A stretch of DNA of 64,000 bases from Cornus controversa (taxonomy: Eukaryota > Streptophyta > Magnoliopsida > Cornales > Cornaceae), in contig CM048850.1 in the NCBI GenBank assembly GCA_026545225.1, positions 2,976,001-3,040,000 of the forward strand, read 5' to 3'. The notes below the pieces were generated by a model, which was not told where the DNA came from, did no database searches, and saw nothing but the letters and a program-made list of their open reading frames with translations. A program made the translations under genes and the position numbers. How positions within the stretch are numbered: the first letter of the stretch is position 1; each line of letters begins with the position of its first letter. Of this stretch, positions 34,991 through 46,852 are shown one piece after another.

Positions 34991-37623
34991 CACTTTTTCC
35001 CGTCTCCTCACAACGGCCCCATATATGCATTTCAAACATTTATGAATCAGGCATCTAAGAGTCATGCTACACAATGCATAATTAAGTTATGAAAACACTT
35101 AGCATGCATTTCACCTCCACAAGGCCACATGTATGACTACCTATACATGTAAAACATAGTATAAAGCTCGCATATGCTCAGAGACTTCACTTAAGCACAT
35201 TTTAATCATGTTTCACAAATGTACACATTCGATATATAAATAAAGCTAGCATGCATCTCATATTCACATTCCCACATATAAACACATATATATCACATCC
35301 TGCATATAGTCACACATGCATGTATACTAGCGTAAAAATATAATCATGCTTCCACTTAGGACATGCATTTACTACAATCAATTAGCATGCTTTTCATTCA
35401 CAATAGATATAGCCACATATATATTCCGTCACCCTATATGTATTAAGGACATATAAACACTTGGCACATCACAATCATGCTTTTCAAATGCTCGCTAATG
35501 CCATATTCATATACATAGCATGCATTTCTACTACCACACCCATGTATAATCGCATATACATTCCACCCATGCACAAATTCCACCTATGCATATAAAATAA
35601 CACACAACTAAACATATACGTAATTTAGCATACTTTTTACATGATTTCAATCAATACTATACATGCATATCACGATGCAAATAAGCAATCAAATTTAGCA
35701 TGTCATCGCTCCCCAAACCCACATATATATATACATACACACATAAATATATCCTCACATACCACGCATATACAATATCCACCTGTGCACACATATATAT
35801 AAGCACCTATATATATAGATATACACATACCACATATGATCAAATTAAGAACATATGTAAATTACCCCACGTAAGTAAAATATACGTAGGAGATAGAGGC
35901 AAGAATCAACTTGCCTTAAGTCCTGCTCTTCAATGAATTCGCGTCTGCAAAGCGGCCTACTTCCATGTTCGGTCCAGTCCCGTGTCAAAGTCATAAATGA
36001 ACTCACTTTCTTTCCTTTTATTTTCATGCTTGGTCCAACCCATGTCATGAATCCAAACCATAAATCAAATTCAGGGTCCAATTTAATTGCAAGCTAAATT
36101 CAAAACCCAATTTGATCCGATTCAATTTCAATTGCTAAATCCATTTAACTAGGCAGCCCAACCCATCATCAAGTCCATTTCAAGATTAAACCATTCCAAC
36201 CCAATTTTAAATCAATTAGAAGTCAAACCCAAATCCTCAGGCTCAACTTTATTTCAGCCCTTCACCAATTCAAATCCAACCCATTAAATTTACTTGGTCC
36301 AATTCATGGAGGCCCAATTTGTATTTACTTGGCCCAAATTTCTAAACCCATTATCTATCCAAACATCAAGACCATCACCATGGCTGGCTACCCAACTCCA
36401 CCACTAAACCCCGCCAACAACCACCACAGCCTCTCTCTCTCTCCCTTTCTAGCTGTGAATGCCCAAAACCACCTTTGTCGTCCACCATGGCAGCCCATGC
36501 CACGGCCAAGCCGTGATCGTCACCGTCGGCACACCGTCGAACAACCACCGCTATGAAGCTGAAGCTCCACCACCATCCAACCGTGAGCCACCAACTGAAC
36601 TCACCAAGTGAACCAACCCCACACAGCTCACACGCATAACCGAAGCTCTTCCACAAGCAACCCATGAGGAGGACCCATTTTCTTGCCAGAATAGTCTCCC
36701 AAAATAGCCTCACCGTGGTTGCCATGGAGTCCAGCCGAGCACCCAAAACAACCACTGCCCAGCCGTAATGTCAACTCCAAACACCGCCTCACACCGCCGC
36801 TGATAAAGCCGTCAGCCACCGCTCGAAACCCAGCCGTGAAATCCCAGTCGCCCCACCGTCGGACACCACCACCACCATTCGGTCTACCACCACTGACCCA
36901 TCCGAACCGCTATAGCTGAACCAAGCTCCACCAGCCACGAACAGTCGAGACCAACCCAAAACTGGACCAAACATAGCCACCTCAAGCCGTCGCTGCTGCC
37001 TTCAGTAGCCACTCGAGCCGCTGCCAGATCACCACCTTCACCGTCGCCCAGGCAAAGCCCCACCGTGAGCAACCCAGAGCCACCTCCTTCTTCTTCCTCC
37101 TTTCCTCTTCTCTCGATTCTCTCTCTTCTCTCTTCCTTTTCTTTTCTTTTTCCTTTTCTTTCTTTTTCTCTTCTCTCAGCCGAAGCCTCTCTCCTCCTCT
37201 CATTTTTTTGTCTTCTCTCTATTAAATGAGGTCCACTCATTATATATATATATACTACACAATACATGTATTCCATGTATTTTATCTCACATAATCCAAT
37301 ATACATACATAATACACATATGTATGTACATACTCACACTCTTCCACATATTATACATGTGCACCACCATTCCCTTATAATTGCATATAAGCCCACTATA
37401 TATTTATAATTAAATATAAATATAGGTACTATATATAATATATATGTAGATATATATATATATATACATACACCTTCCACTTATATAGAAATCTCTATAT
37501 CCACGCCTTTTCAAAATTTAATTAATTCGAAAAAATTTTAACCCGGTCCAAAAATAATCCAGAACCGGTTAAAATAAATCCGAGTCATTACAGTCCCGGC
37601 GGTCCGGGTTCCGGGGCGTGACA

Positions 37624-37957
37624 ATATAGTGCATAAACTGTTCTCCATCAATTAAATCTGTTTTGGCTGCCCCTCTGTGAGCTCTACGTGGTGGCATCTT
37701 GCTATACATAGATAATAAGAAGATTTAATACTCAAATATGTATACTCATACAACTCTCATCATGTTTCACAACGTCATGCCAAGTCATTCTACAATTTTC
37801 ATACTCTAAAGATGTAAGCAATTAATCATGTTACACATAAACAATTTATAGCTTTAAGTCTAAATCCTTATGTTTCTATCCTTAACCATAAGTTATCACA
37901 AAATCAAATTTCACCCTTCGTCCTTAGGTTTTTGAACCTAATGCTCTGATACCATAT
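37624..37957 (-). pseudogene. Leader and gag start of the minus-strand gypsy element
   Basis: The primer site TGGTATCAGAGC (minus strand, 37943-37954) lies three bases from the LTR end at 37958. About 250 bp further on is an ATG (37697) opening MPPRRAHRGAAKTDLI, a typical start for plant chromovirus gag. The sequence is cut at 37624 by LTR-D of the plus-strand array. Gag remains on the same strand lie on the array's other side (1623-2196). Fossil. Confidence 0.65.
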
Positions 37958-38241
37958 TGTCACACCTCGATTTTTGACACCCAGTTAAGAGCGAGGGAAA
38001 TGGGGGTGAACAATGAAAGTCAAACAACAATACATCTCACATCCTATCTCAACCCTTCAAATGATTTCATCACACGAGTGCGGATACATAAATCTTTGTA
38101 CGTTCATTATCATGGACTAAAAATAAAACCATTGAAAAGAGGGTTCAAAAATACTCAATTGAAAGAAAGGAATCACTTGATTCGGGTTTAAAATGACATA
38201 GTTATGCTTATTTCAAAATAGTTAAAAATCTATAACAGTAG

Positions 38242-38277
38242 AATAGTCGACTCTTCCTGAGGGAAGAGTCGACTATT
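38242..38277. repeat. Perfect 16-bp inverted repeat (AGTCGACT palindrome cluster)
   Basis: AATAGTCGACTCTTCC (38242-38257), loop TGAG, and its exact reverse complement (38262-38277). Two further AGTCGACT-like half-sites follow at about 38314 and 38338. The cluster is next to the TTGAGTATTTTTG box, the same relative position as the palindromes of LTR-B, C and D. Confidence 0.85.
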
Positions 38278-38814
38278 TTGCCACTCTAGAAGCTCAAAAA
38301 TGCTCTGCCGAAAACAGTCGACTTATCTAAAAGGGACAGTCGAGTGTTTTCACCTGGACATCCTTTTTTTCATACATCATCCACTTGTATCCACACTTTC
38401 AACCCCAATTTGTTTCCATACCTCTTAACATCATTCAAATGACATTTCAATCTAATTAAAACAAAACATCATTTTATCATATCATGACTATGCACACATT
38501 CTCCTAAGGTCCACAAATCATTCTCATATAAATACACAAATGGATCCAAAATATACATTCCATCAAATGGGCTTCCAAGTTTATAGTCGTCATTTAAATT
38601 ACATGCTTAAGGTTAAAAAACAAAAGTAATTCAATTATGACTATATCTACAACAAAAATCAACATGCCACAAGTCGACATGGATAGCCACATATAATGTA
38701 CAAAAGTATATCCAACTTCCAAAAGAGAACTCCAATTGGACGTTCACGTTCTATTCGCCATTGACGACTTATCTGTAAAAAGTTTGGGGGAGGGGGGTGC
38801 TGAGCATCTCAACA

Positions 38815-41324
38815 TGTAACACCTTGATCCCCTGACTCTCGGAAAACCAGAGGTTAACTCATCCATTAGTCCTAATGGACCATTTTTACCCTCTATAAGG
38901 TACCATGCTCTGATACCATTCAGTCACGTCCTAATTTTCGACTCCCGAAAACCAAGGATGAACCCGTCCATTAACTCCAATGAACCTTCTTTTTTCTCCT
39001 TAATTACCTCGGAAGCTTAAATCAAACCTTGCATATAGATATGCATCATTTAACCTTAATTAACCACCATTGGCCCCAAACCATGCCTCGGTTGTATAGC
39101 AAACTAGTTACGACCTACATATTTTCACACATGCGAACCTGTGTGACCATAAATTGAGGCTAAAAGATATCCCATTGGATAGAGGATTTAAAAATACTCA
39201 ATTTAAAAAAAATGGCGCTCAATTTTGATTTGGAACGAAGAAATTACACCCGTTTGAAGTTCGAATGTAGATGGAGCTGCCTAGGTTCCCTCGGTCGGCT
39301 GATGGGTAGTTTTGGTCGATTGAAAGAGGACTTTTAGTCGACTGAAACATCGTCCAGTTGACTGAAACCTGTTCCCAGCTATTCCAACTCTCGGGATCTC
39401 CCACTTTCGATCGACCGATGCAAAGGGCACTCGATCGAAAGTCCAAAAAATGCCTCAAAACCTGATTTTTCAAATCCAATGCACTACACCACCATACCAA
39501 ATCATGTTCAAACTTAAAATATGATCAAAACTACACAAAATCAATGAATTTGGGTCTCAAAGAATCAAAATCCATGAACCTCTCAAGTTTGCTTCAAAGC
39601 TACATTATCCTTGAAATCAAAACAACCATAATTGATCTATAGTGTTTATAGCATGGTAAGAATGCATAAATCTAATCTCCAACACTTATTCTCTCAATAT
39701 CATACATAAAAACTTAAGAATTCCATCATTTATTCCATTCCCACAAGGTGATACATAATGGGAGTCCAAACCACATCCTTCCATTCATATACCAAAAGTC
39801 ACATGTAACCAATATATAGTCATTACATATGAACTAAAACATACCAACATGCTTAAAACATAAATACAATGCTTCCCATCTAGTCCACATGCCACAAGCC
39901 GACATGGATAGCAACCATGAAATTGTTTAAACATAAAACTTCAAAATTTATCCAAATGACCATCATGCTACAATTAAGTTCCAAAATCTCCACAAGTGAC
40001 TATAAAGTTCCTTTCATCCGTCCTTAACACATAACCTGAAAAATGTTGGGGGGAGCGGGGTGAGCACCACAGCGGCTCAGTAGAGATACCCCAACCCCAC
40101 CTAAGTGTCAACTCGATGCCGACCTACATGAATACAAGTCATAGCATCCCTATTGACTACATGGCATATGTAGAGCATTTAGACATACATAGCATATTCA
40201 ACACGTGAGAAACATTATCAAATGAATGCTTTCAAGCAATGCATGCTTAACTCGACAACCTAGACCACACACACACAAGTGGTTTATGATTTGCCAAAAT
40301 TCCAACAAAAAAGACATGGGTGGGCATGCTCCGAAACCCCATGTCACATTTTCAAAGAAAAACCCTCTTTGGGGCGTTTTATCAAACACCATGTATGCAA
40401 CATGTTCATAGATGATGTCAACACCACAAGCATCACCAAATAATGAAATTTAGCATACATTTACAAGGCTTTACACTTTGGCATCAAATTTCATGCTCAA
40501 AAAAATACCAAATCATGCTTTTCACATAGCATTTACCATAAAGCTTCATACATGTCATACGTATATCAACTTTATAACACATAATACACATAAATCACCT
40601 TAACATGAGATCATATAACAAATGCAACAAGGAGAGAGAAACCCAACCTCCTAAATTTACCTAGCATGTTAACCCCCCAAGAAACCCACAATCCAACTTA
40701 TAGAATTGACACTTAGGGAGGAAGAGATACCCCTACCTCAAATCCAAGCTTAGTTGTTGAAGACCCAATTTCCACCAAGCTTCAAACTCCTTCAACGACA
40801 ACTTTCCACTGATCAAATTGAAGAGGAGAGTGAGGAGAGCAACTTTAATTATTGGCTCCACCCTCAAATCTCACTTCTAAGCCCTCAAAATTTAGAGAGA
40901 ATGAGAGAAAATAAACTTTGTATAGAGAGCAAGAGAGAGAAATGAACCCCAAAAATCTGATCTTTTTCTCTCTTTTCCCATATATATATATCTATATATA
41001 ATTTATATATTCCACTTTGCAACTAAACCCTCAATCTCTCCTTATTTGCTCATTGTTATGGTCACTTTGCATCTAATTACAAACCATCATTTCCTCTCTT
41101 TCCAAAACTTCACTTATGCCCTTAAACTTACATCCACACCCCTATGCCACTCTCAAGTGTTCGTAGTTACCTCCCGATTTACCAGAATCCATTCCGATCC
41201 CACACCCATAACTGAAAACATAAAAAGAATTATTTAAATTCACTAAACATGTCATTAAGTGACTAATCATGCTTAAAAGTCACTGACCCATAATTATAAT
41301 TCAAAAAAATTTTGGGTCGTCACA
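38815..41324 (-). mobile_element. Solo LTR (2510 bp), TSD CAACA/CAACG
   Basis: It begins TGTAACACC at 38815 and ends TCGTCACA at 41324. The flanks CAACA (38810-38814) and CAACG (41325-41329) differ at one base. The surrounding LTR reads through (GGTGCTGAGCATCT before, GATTCAGTAGAAATATCCC after). Inside are an internal primer-site copy with a TGACTG-type terminus (near 38910-38932), the TTGAGTATTTTTA box (39172-39202) and a distinct palindrome cluster of the TCGGTCGACTGAAA type (39275-39450). Fossil, non-coding. Confidence 0.75.
39275..39450. repeat. Palindrome cluster, GGTCGACTGAAA version
   Basis: Repeated words GGTCGATTGAAAG, AGTCGACTGAAAC, AGTTGACTGAAAC, TTTCGATCGACCGATG and CTCGATCGAAAG, mixing both orientations. 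It lies beside the same conserved box that flanks the CGCACAATCG cluster in LTR-B, so the palindrome differs while the frame is shared. Confidence 0.7.
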
Positions 41325-41559
41325 CAACGATTCAGTAGAAATATCCCAACCTACCTAGGTGTCGACCCGACACCGACCTACATGATATGCAACCATGATG
41401 CCGCTACACTACGTGACATGTAACAATGTTCTCACATTCCATACTTCACAAATGCAATTCAACAATATGCATTTAAACATACAACATGCTTAACAGTTAA
41501 AACATATAAGCATTCAAGATAATTACACCTTATTCAGTCATAATCCGATACATAGCCAT

Positions 41560-41830
41560 AATTGGTCCACTCTGACGATCATGTGGTGTTGGGCCACTCT
41601 GACAACACCAAAGTGTTGGTCAACTCCGACGACACTTGTGTGATGAGGCAACTCCGATGGTCACACAATCAAGGTCTCATATATGCCTTATGCTAGTGAT
41701 TGAGCAACTCCGACGATCATTATACTTGGGGTATGATTAGGCCTCTCCGACAATCATCCCATTGGGAGTATTCTCACCAATTCAACACTTGGTTGGCCAC
41801 CTCCGAATCCCATGTTCATCATACTTGGAC
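41560..41830 (-). repeat. Tandem hairpin array, type 2, with covarying stems
   Basis: Five clear units: TGGTGTT/AACACCA (41584-41590, 41604-41610), AAGTGT/ACACTT (41611-41616, 41632-41637), TGTGTGA/TCACACA (41637-41643, 41661-41667), TAGTGAT/ATCATTA (41694-41700, 41716-41722, one G-T pair) and ATGATT/AATCAT (41733-41738, 41752-41757). Loops stay close to GGCCAACTCCGAC while the stems share little sequence. Weaker units flank these at both ends. Confidence 0.85.
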
Positions 41831-43239
41831 AACACTCCAAAAATTACGTATACATGCTCACAAAACACATATACAATACAAGTATATAATTTTCATGCTC
41901 TTCAATGCACATTCTTGCTACATTAGTTCTAGCATGCATTAATCTACACAATCCCCATATAATCACATATATGCTACAATCCATGCACATAAATCACATA
42001 TGCATATAATTCATTTCATAGCAAAACATGCTCTTTTTCAATATACATTTAAAGTATAAACACATAATTCATCACATATAATAAATTGAGTAACTCTAGC
42101 ATGTTTAATTATACAATGTGAATAGAGGAAAGAAAATAATTCAACTCCCACCACTCACCCATACATGCTAACACAAGTAATACAACACCAACTCCTCCCA
42201 TACCCCAGAATCAACAACTAAGAGGGAAAAAACACCCCAACCTCAAGTTTGGAAGCCTTCCAAGTAATCTCCAAAAATCACCAAACTCCAAGTTTATCCA
42301 AATTGCGATTTATTTATGTGGAACCGTAGACTGGGACAAGGAGAATACACTTTCCTTCTTGGTCAAAGCCCAAATCCAAACTTCACTCACCTTTAATTTT
42401 TAGAACTCTCCAAATTGGGACTTTGAAGCTACTAACGTGAAGAGGAGAAACTCTCTCTTGGAGCAAACCCTAACTCTTACTCTAAGGTGTCCAAAAGCAA
42501 GGAAGAAGGTTGGAGAAGAAGAAGAGCTTGGAGATAATCAATGGATGATTTCCTATATATCTATAGTATGTCTCAGCCATATACATATATTGTATTGACA
42601 CCTCACCAAGGGCAAATAACCATTTTGCCCTTAAATCACTTAACGTACCTTTCGAGCTCCATTTTTTATTCCGAAAGCTCCTACAGCCTCAAAATCACTT
42701 CCTTAACTCATTAAATATTTCATCTAATCTAAAATCAAAATCAATTATTTTCTAGAAAATTTTGGATTCCGGGGCCCACCCGGACAGCGTCCTAGGGCCC
42801 AGTATACCAAAAAAGTCAAATTTCTTGAAAACTTCTCAAACCCCTTATACAACTTCCTAAACATGTTTATCAAGATTAAAATATGTTAAACATCATTAAA
42901 AATGCATTTATGACAATTATGATGAAAAGAATGCAAACCAGCCAAAATTGGTTCTGGTCCCTACATTGTCTTTATTTCAAGTCAACCCTACTACACTGGC
43001 TGAACATGACCTCCACTCTTCCCTTTAAAGATGACTGATAATGATTCTTGCATAGCTTGCCAAAAATTTGGCTGGTACCCATCGGTCAGCCACATACCCA
43101 AAGTTATCATTGCATAGTTATGTTCGGCCGAGATCAAATTATTATGCAATGTCATGTTGGATGATCGAGCTACTTACAGAATGAATTTGTTCCAATAGAC
43201 TTGAATTTCTTCATCAATTGACCAATGAAGTTCGATCCT

Positions 43240-43731
43240 CAGTCGATATATGTCTTTGGGCAATTCTTTCAAGTCAGCATCAACAAAGCTCTTTTTCAGA
43301 CTGGCCGACGATGGTATTCCAGTCTTACAATTTTTATTATGCACCATGAAATTGGCCACATACAACTTTGCATTCACTGGCCGATTTATTTTCTTCCAGG
43401 TGTTTGACTTCACCTCTATCCAATTTTGTTGCACTCTAGGTCGGGATATTTACGTGGAGGACGAAGTTCTTCACTTTCTAAGCAAATACATGACTGATCA
43501 GCCATACTTTTCCCCCTTAGACTCATCTTAATCATTGGCCAAGAAATATCTTTTAGTAAGTCTTTGGAGTTATCATCAGCCAAGCTCTTCTTTGTACTGG
43601 TTGATGCATTCCTATCATACAATTGTCACCATGAAGAATGAAATCAACCACATAAAACTTTGTATTAACTGGCTGATTCATTTTCTTCTATGAGGCTGCC
43701 TTCATCTCGAACGAATTTCATTGCCCCCTAA
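43240..43731 (-). repeat. About 290-bp imperfect tandem repeat in the Tat-like interior
   Basis: Words such as GGAGGACGAAGTTCTTCAC (about 43456) recur as GGATGACGAAATTCTTCAT at 54141, across the insertion. The blocks with TCAGCATCAACAAAGCTC and TCATCAGCCAAGCTC (43274 and 43574) repeat at a similar period. On the minus strand both copies read as diverged versions of one protein segment (LKELPKDIYRLRIELHWSI and SKDLLKDISWPMIKMSL). Confidence 0.6.
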
Positions 43732-44957
43732 TGTAACGCCCCGATTCCCCGACTCCCGGGAAACCGGAGGTTAACCTGTCCATTAATCCCAATGGACCCT
43801 TTTCAACCTCTATAAGGTACCATGCTCTGATACCATCCTGTCACGCCCCGATTCCCGAGGCCCGGAAACCGAGGTGTGAACCTCGTGAGATCACCCTCAC
43901 GCTTTAACCACCACCTGATCATGCAACCTCAATTTCCTATCATTTTTACGAAAATTGGGCATGACCCATTCTAAATAATCAGCTCCTGGCATGATACACC
44001 TGTTTCACAATTTATATGGACACTTCTGGGCACGTGTCCCCCCAGCATTTATATCTAAACAATAAAAATGGACACTTCTGGGCCCGTGTCCCCCCAATAT
44101 TTCTACAACATGCATAATACAATCATAAATACATGTCTCAGTCCTTGAATGTCCGTATTAAATACATACATCACATGAATAAAATACAACTGAAGGAACT
44201 GAATCTATACAAACGCTTTATACATTTAATCCAAATGTAAAGCATCTACCTATCCACTATCCTGGACATACATTAGATTCTAAAGAATCTACTTACTACC
44301 TCTGCAACCGGTGCTGTCAGTCCCCTAACTAACTCCGCACTCAGCAATACCTGCAAAACCTGGGAGGGGGTGAGCTCAAAGGCTCAACAAGGTATGTAGA
44401 ACCATTCTATCACCGCTGCAGCAGGTCGATCCTCACATATTCTCAAAAATATACATGCACTTAAATATATCACAACATTTAAGACCATGCTCTACCTAGC
44501 ATGCATGAACCAATGATGTACATGGTTACTCTAGCACATATGAACGTACAAAATCTACAACACATGATTTTAGAAATCATTCTCAACATGCTTGAAAGCA
44601 GTAAACATTAGGCATCAATATGTATATAGAACATATATATCAACACATTTACATAAACGACGTAAATCAACTATCACATCTCCTACTCATCAAGTAGCAC
44701 ATCTCAAATGCAATAAAGATGCATTTAAACCATATAACGTACTCAAAAGCAATAGACATCCAACATATATCGTGTTCTGTCACAAACAACGTATATATAT
44801 ATATAAGAAAGCGTTTAACACATAGCATGCTTCACAATCGATAATGCAAGCAAGTTCACACACTTGTCTCACTCTCTCTCTCGGGTCCCACCCGACACCC
44901 TAACATGATTCTTAACCAACCATGTGACCGAGACACTTCTCACACAATTGCGGAATC

Positions 44958-45272
44958 TATCACCGAGTATTCTCTACTCCGAGGTGAATGAACCGCTACA
45001 GAATCCGCCACCGAGTATTCTCTACTCCGAGGTGACCGGACTGTTTCAAAATCTATCACCGAGTATTCTCTACTCCGAGGTGATTAGATCATTTTCGAAT
45101 TCGTCACCGAGTATTCTCTACTCCGAGGTGATCGAACCATCACCGAGTATGCTCTACTCCGAGGTGATTAGATACATTTTAGAATTTTGGCACCGAGTAT
45201 TCTCTACTCCAAGGTGACTCAACCACTCCAACGCCCTCACCGAGTATTGACCTACTCTAGGCAATTCAACCA
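44958..45272 (-). repeat. Tandem hairpin array, type 1, in the young 3' LTR
   Basis: Seven units, each GAGTA-TTCTC-TACTC with CACC and GGTG arms; the first stem is 44965-44969 with 44975-44979. The last unit, like the LTR-proximal one in every other type 1 array, has a different loop (TTGACC). The same array lies at 51392-51706 in the other LTR. Confidence 0.85.
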
Positions 45273-46772
45273 CTCTTCCCCATCTCCTCACAACGGGCCC
45301 ATATATGCATTTCAAACATATAATGATCAAGCATCTAAGAGTCATGCTAAACAATGCATAATTAAGTTATGAAAACACTAAGCATGCATTTCACCTCCAC
45401 AAAGCCACATATATATTCACCTATACATGTAAAATCTAGCATACAGTTCACATATGCTCATAAACCTCACTTAGGCACATTTTTGTCATGCTTCACCCAT
45501 GCATATATTTTCTATATACAGATAGCATGCATTTCCTTCACGTAAACCCACATGTAATCACGTACACATCAAATCATGCATATAAATCACATATGCACAC
45601 ATACTAGCATAAGTATTATCATGCTTCACTCAATGCATGTATTTACTACAAGTAATTACATACATTCCACTCACAATATATATAAACACAGATATATTAC
45701 GTCACCCACATATGTGATAAGAACATATAGAACACCTAGCATATCATAGTCATGCTTTGCAAATGCCCGCTAAAAGCTACATTCATACTTAGCATGCATT
45801 TCTACCACTGCAACCATATATATATTCACATATATATAAATAACATCATGCATAAGAATCACATATGCATACAAGACAACACGTAGCTAAACAGATATTA
45901 TTAGCATACTTTTTATAGACTTTAATCTATACATACATGCATATCACAATGCAAACAGGCGATAAATCTAACATGTTACCACTTCCCAAACCCGCACATA
46001 CATATGTATACACACACACATATGTATATCCTCTCACATTCCATGTATGCACAACATTCCCTATACACATATATATATAAGCGCCTACATATATATGTAT
46101 ATACACATACCACATATGATTAAATTGAAACATATGTAAATTACTCGACATACATAAAATATCTGTATGAGATAGAGGCAAGAATCAACTTGCCTTAGGT
46201 CCAGCTTTCGCCAAGTCCGCGCTTGCAAAGCGGTCCATGCCAAGCCCGGTCCAGTCCGGTCCCGTGCTAAAGTCCATGCAATCCATCCACCAAACCATTT
46301 TTCTCTTTGACCAACCAACCACGACCCAGCAACCTATCTCAGCCGAGCCAAACACTAGTCAAACGTCACCAAACACCATCGAAGCTGACCACCAAAACAG
46401 GCCGTCCAATAGCCATGAGAATGCCACCATTTGCCACCTCAAGTCACTATTATCTGAACCAAATGGAACCCACAAAATAGCCGCTACCAAACCCAATAGC
46501 GAGCACCCCAAACAGTCCACAAATCAGCCCAGAAAAATGGTGATTAACGGTGCACCAAACAACCCCTAACCGTGCCACCCTCCACGGCTGAACCACCCGC
46601 CAACACCACCTGTTTTGGCCACCCTCAACTACCAAACACCAAAACCAGTCGCAACCCACCATCAAGGTTGGAACAACCCTCTCCCAAGGCCACAAAATCG
46701 AACACTACCAGCTGAGAAACCTGTCATAGCCACAGTTGAGAAGACCCAATGCCGAGCACCCACACAGCTCAT

Positions 46773-46852
46773 TCTTTCGGTCGACCGAAGAATGGTTTCG
46801 GTCGGCCGAAATGACACATTCGGTCGACTGACCAAATCCACCAGTCGTCCGA
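46773..46852. repeat. Palindrome cluster, TTTCGGTCGACCGAAA version
   Basis: CATTCTT..AAGAATG arms around TCGGTCGACCG (46773-46797), then TTTCGGTCGGCCGAAA (46798-46813), then CATTCGGTCGACTG and CAGTCGTCCGAAA. It is duplicated at 53207-53286 in the other LTR. The related 3951-bp solo LTR lacks it at the corresponding place, so it is gained or lost within the family. Confidence 0.8.

Larger units (their letters stand above)
33642..37592 (-). mobile_element. Solo LTR (3951 bp) with TSD GTCCC
   Basis: The ends are TATCACGCC (33642) and GTCATTACA (37592), flanked by perfect GTCCC repeats (33637-33641, 37593-37597). LTR-D sequence continues on both sides. It is the same family as the young element at 43732-54118 (shared GGGCATGACCCATTCTAA, GTGTCCCCCCAGCA, hairpin array, GA-rich and TATA-rich zones) but ends at the inner TGTCACG-type terminus, not the outer TGTAACG one. 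It inserted head-to-head into the U5 end of a related LTR, creating an inverted repeat around 33600-33710. Non-coding; open frames at 36300-37300 are low-complexity C-rich and CT-rich sequence. Confidence 0.9.
20096..37623 (+). mobile_element. LTR-D of the array, split by three later insertions
   Basis: It starts TGTAGAGACC and ends GGGGCGTGACA at 37623. Its own sequence is 20096-20513, 21072-23330, 33342-33641 and 37598-37623, about 3.0 kb in total. It is interrupted by a TRIM (20514-21071), an Athila-like element (23331-33341) and a solo LTR (33642-37592). Each junction can be read against intact LTR-B. It carries a type 1 hairpin array (21855-22155) and CGCACAATCG palindromes (22926-23143), and is close to LTR-B throughout. 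Confidence 0.8.
37958..42965 (-). mobile_element. 5' LTR of the minus-strand gypsy element, interrupted
   Basis: Its own sequence is 37958-38814 plus 41325-42965, about 2.5 kb, starting (minus strand) TGTAGGGACCAG at 42965 and ending at TGTCACACC. It contains a type 2 hairpin array (41560-41830), the TTGAGTATTTTTG box (38131-38160), AGTCGACT palindromes (38242-38360) and the primer site next to its end. A solo LTR is inserted at 38815-41324. Its left boundary adjoins the gag start at 37624-37957, its right boundary the Tat-like interior. Confidence 0.75.

Noticed and set aside
36329-37306. Overlapping open frames of 60-140 codons on both strands
   Set aside because: C-rich and CT-rich low-complexity part of a solo LTR; compositions such as long R/E/K runs reflect the repeat, and no domain is seen.
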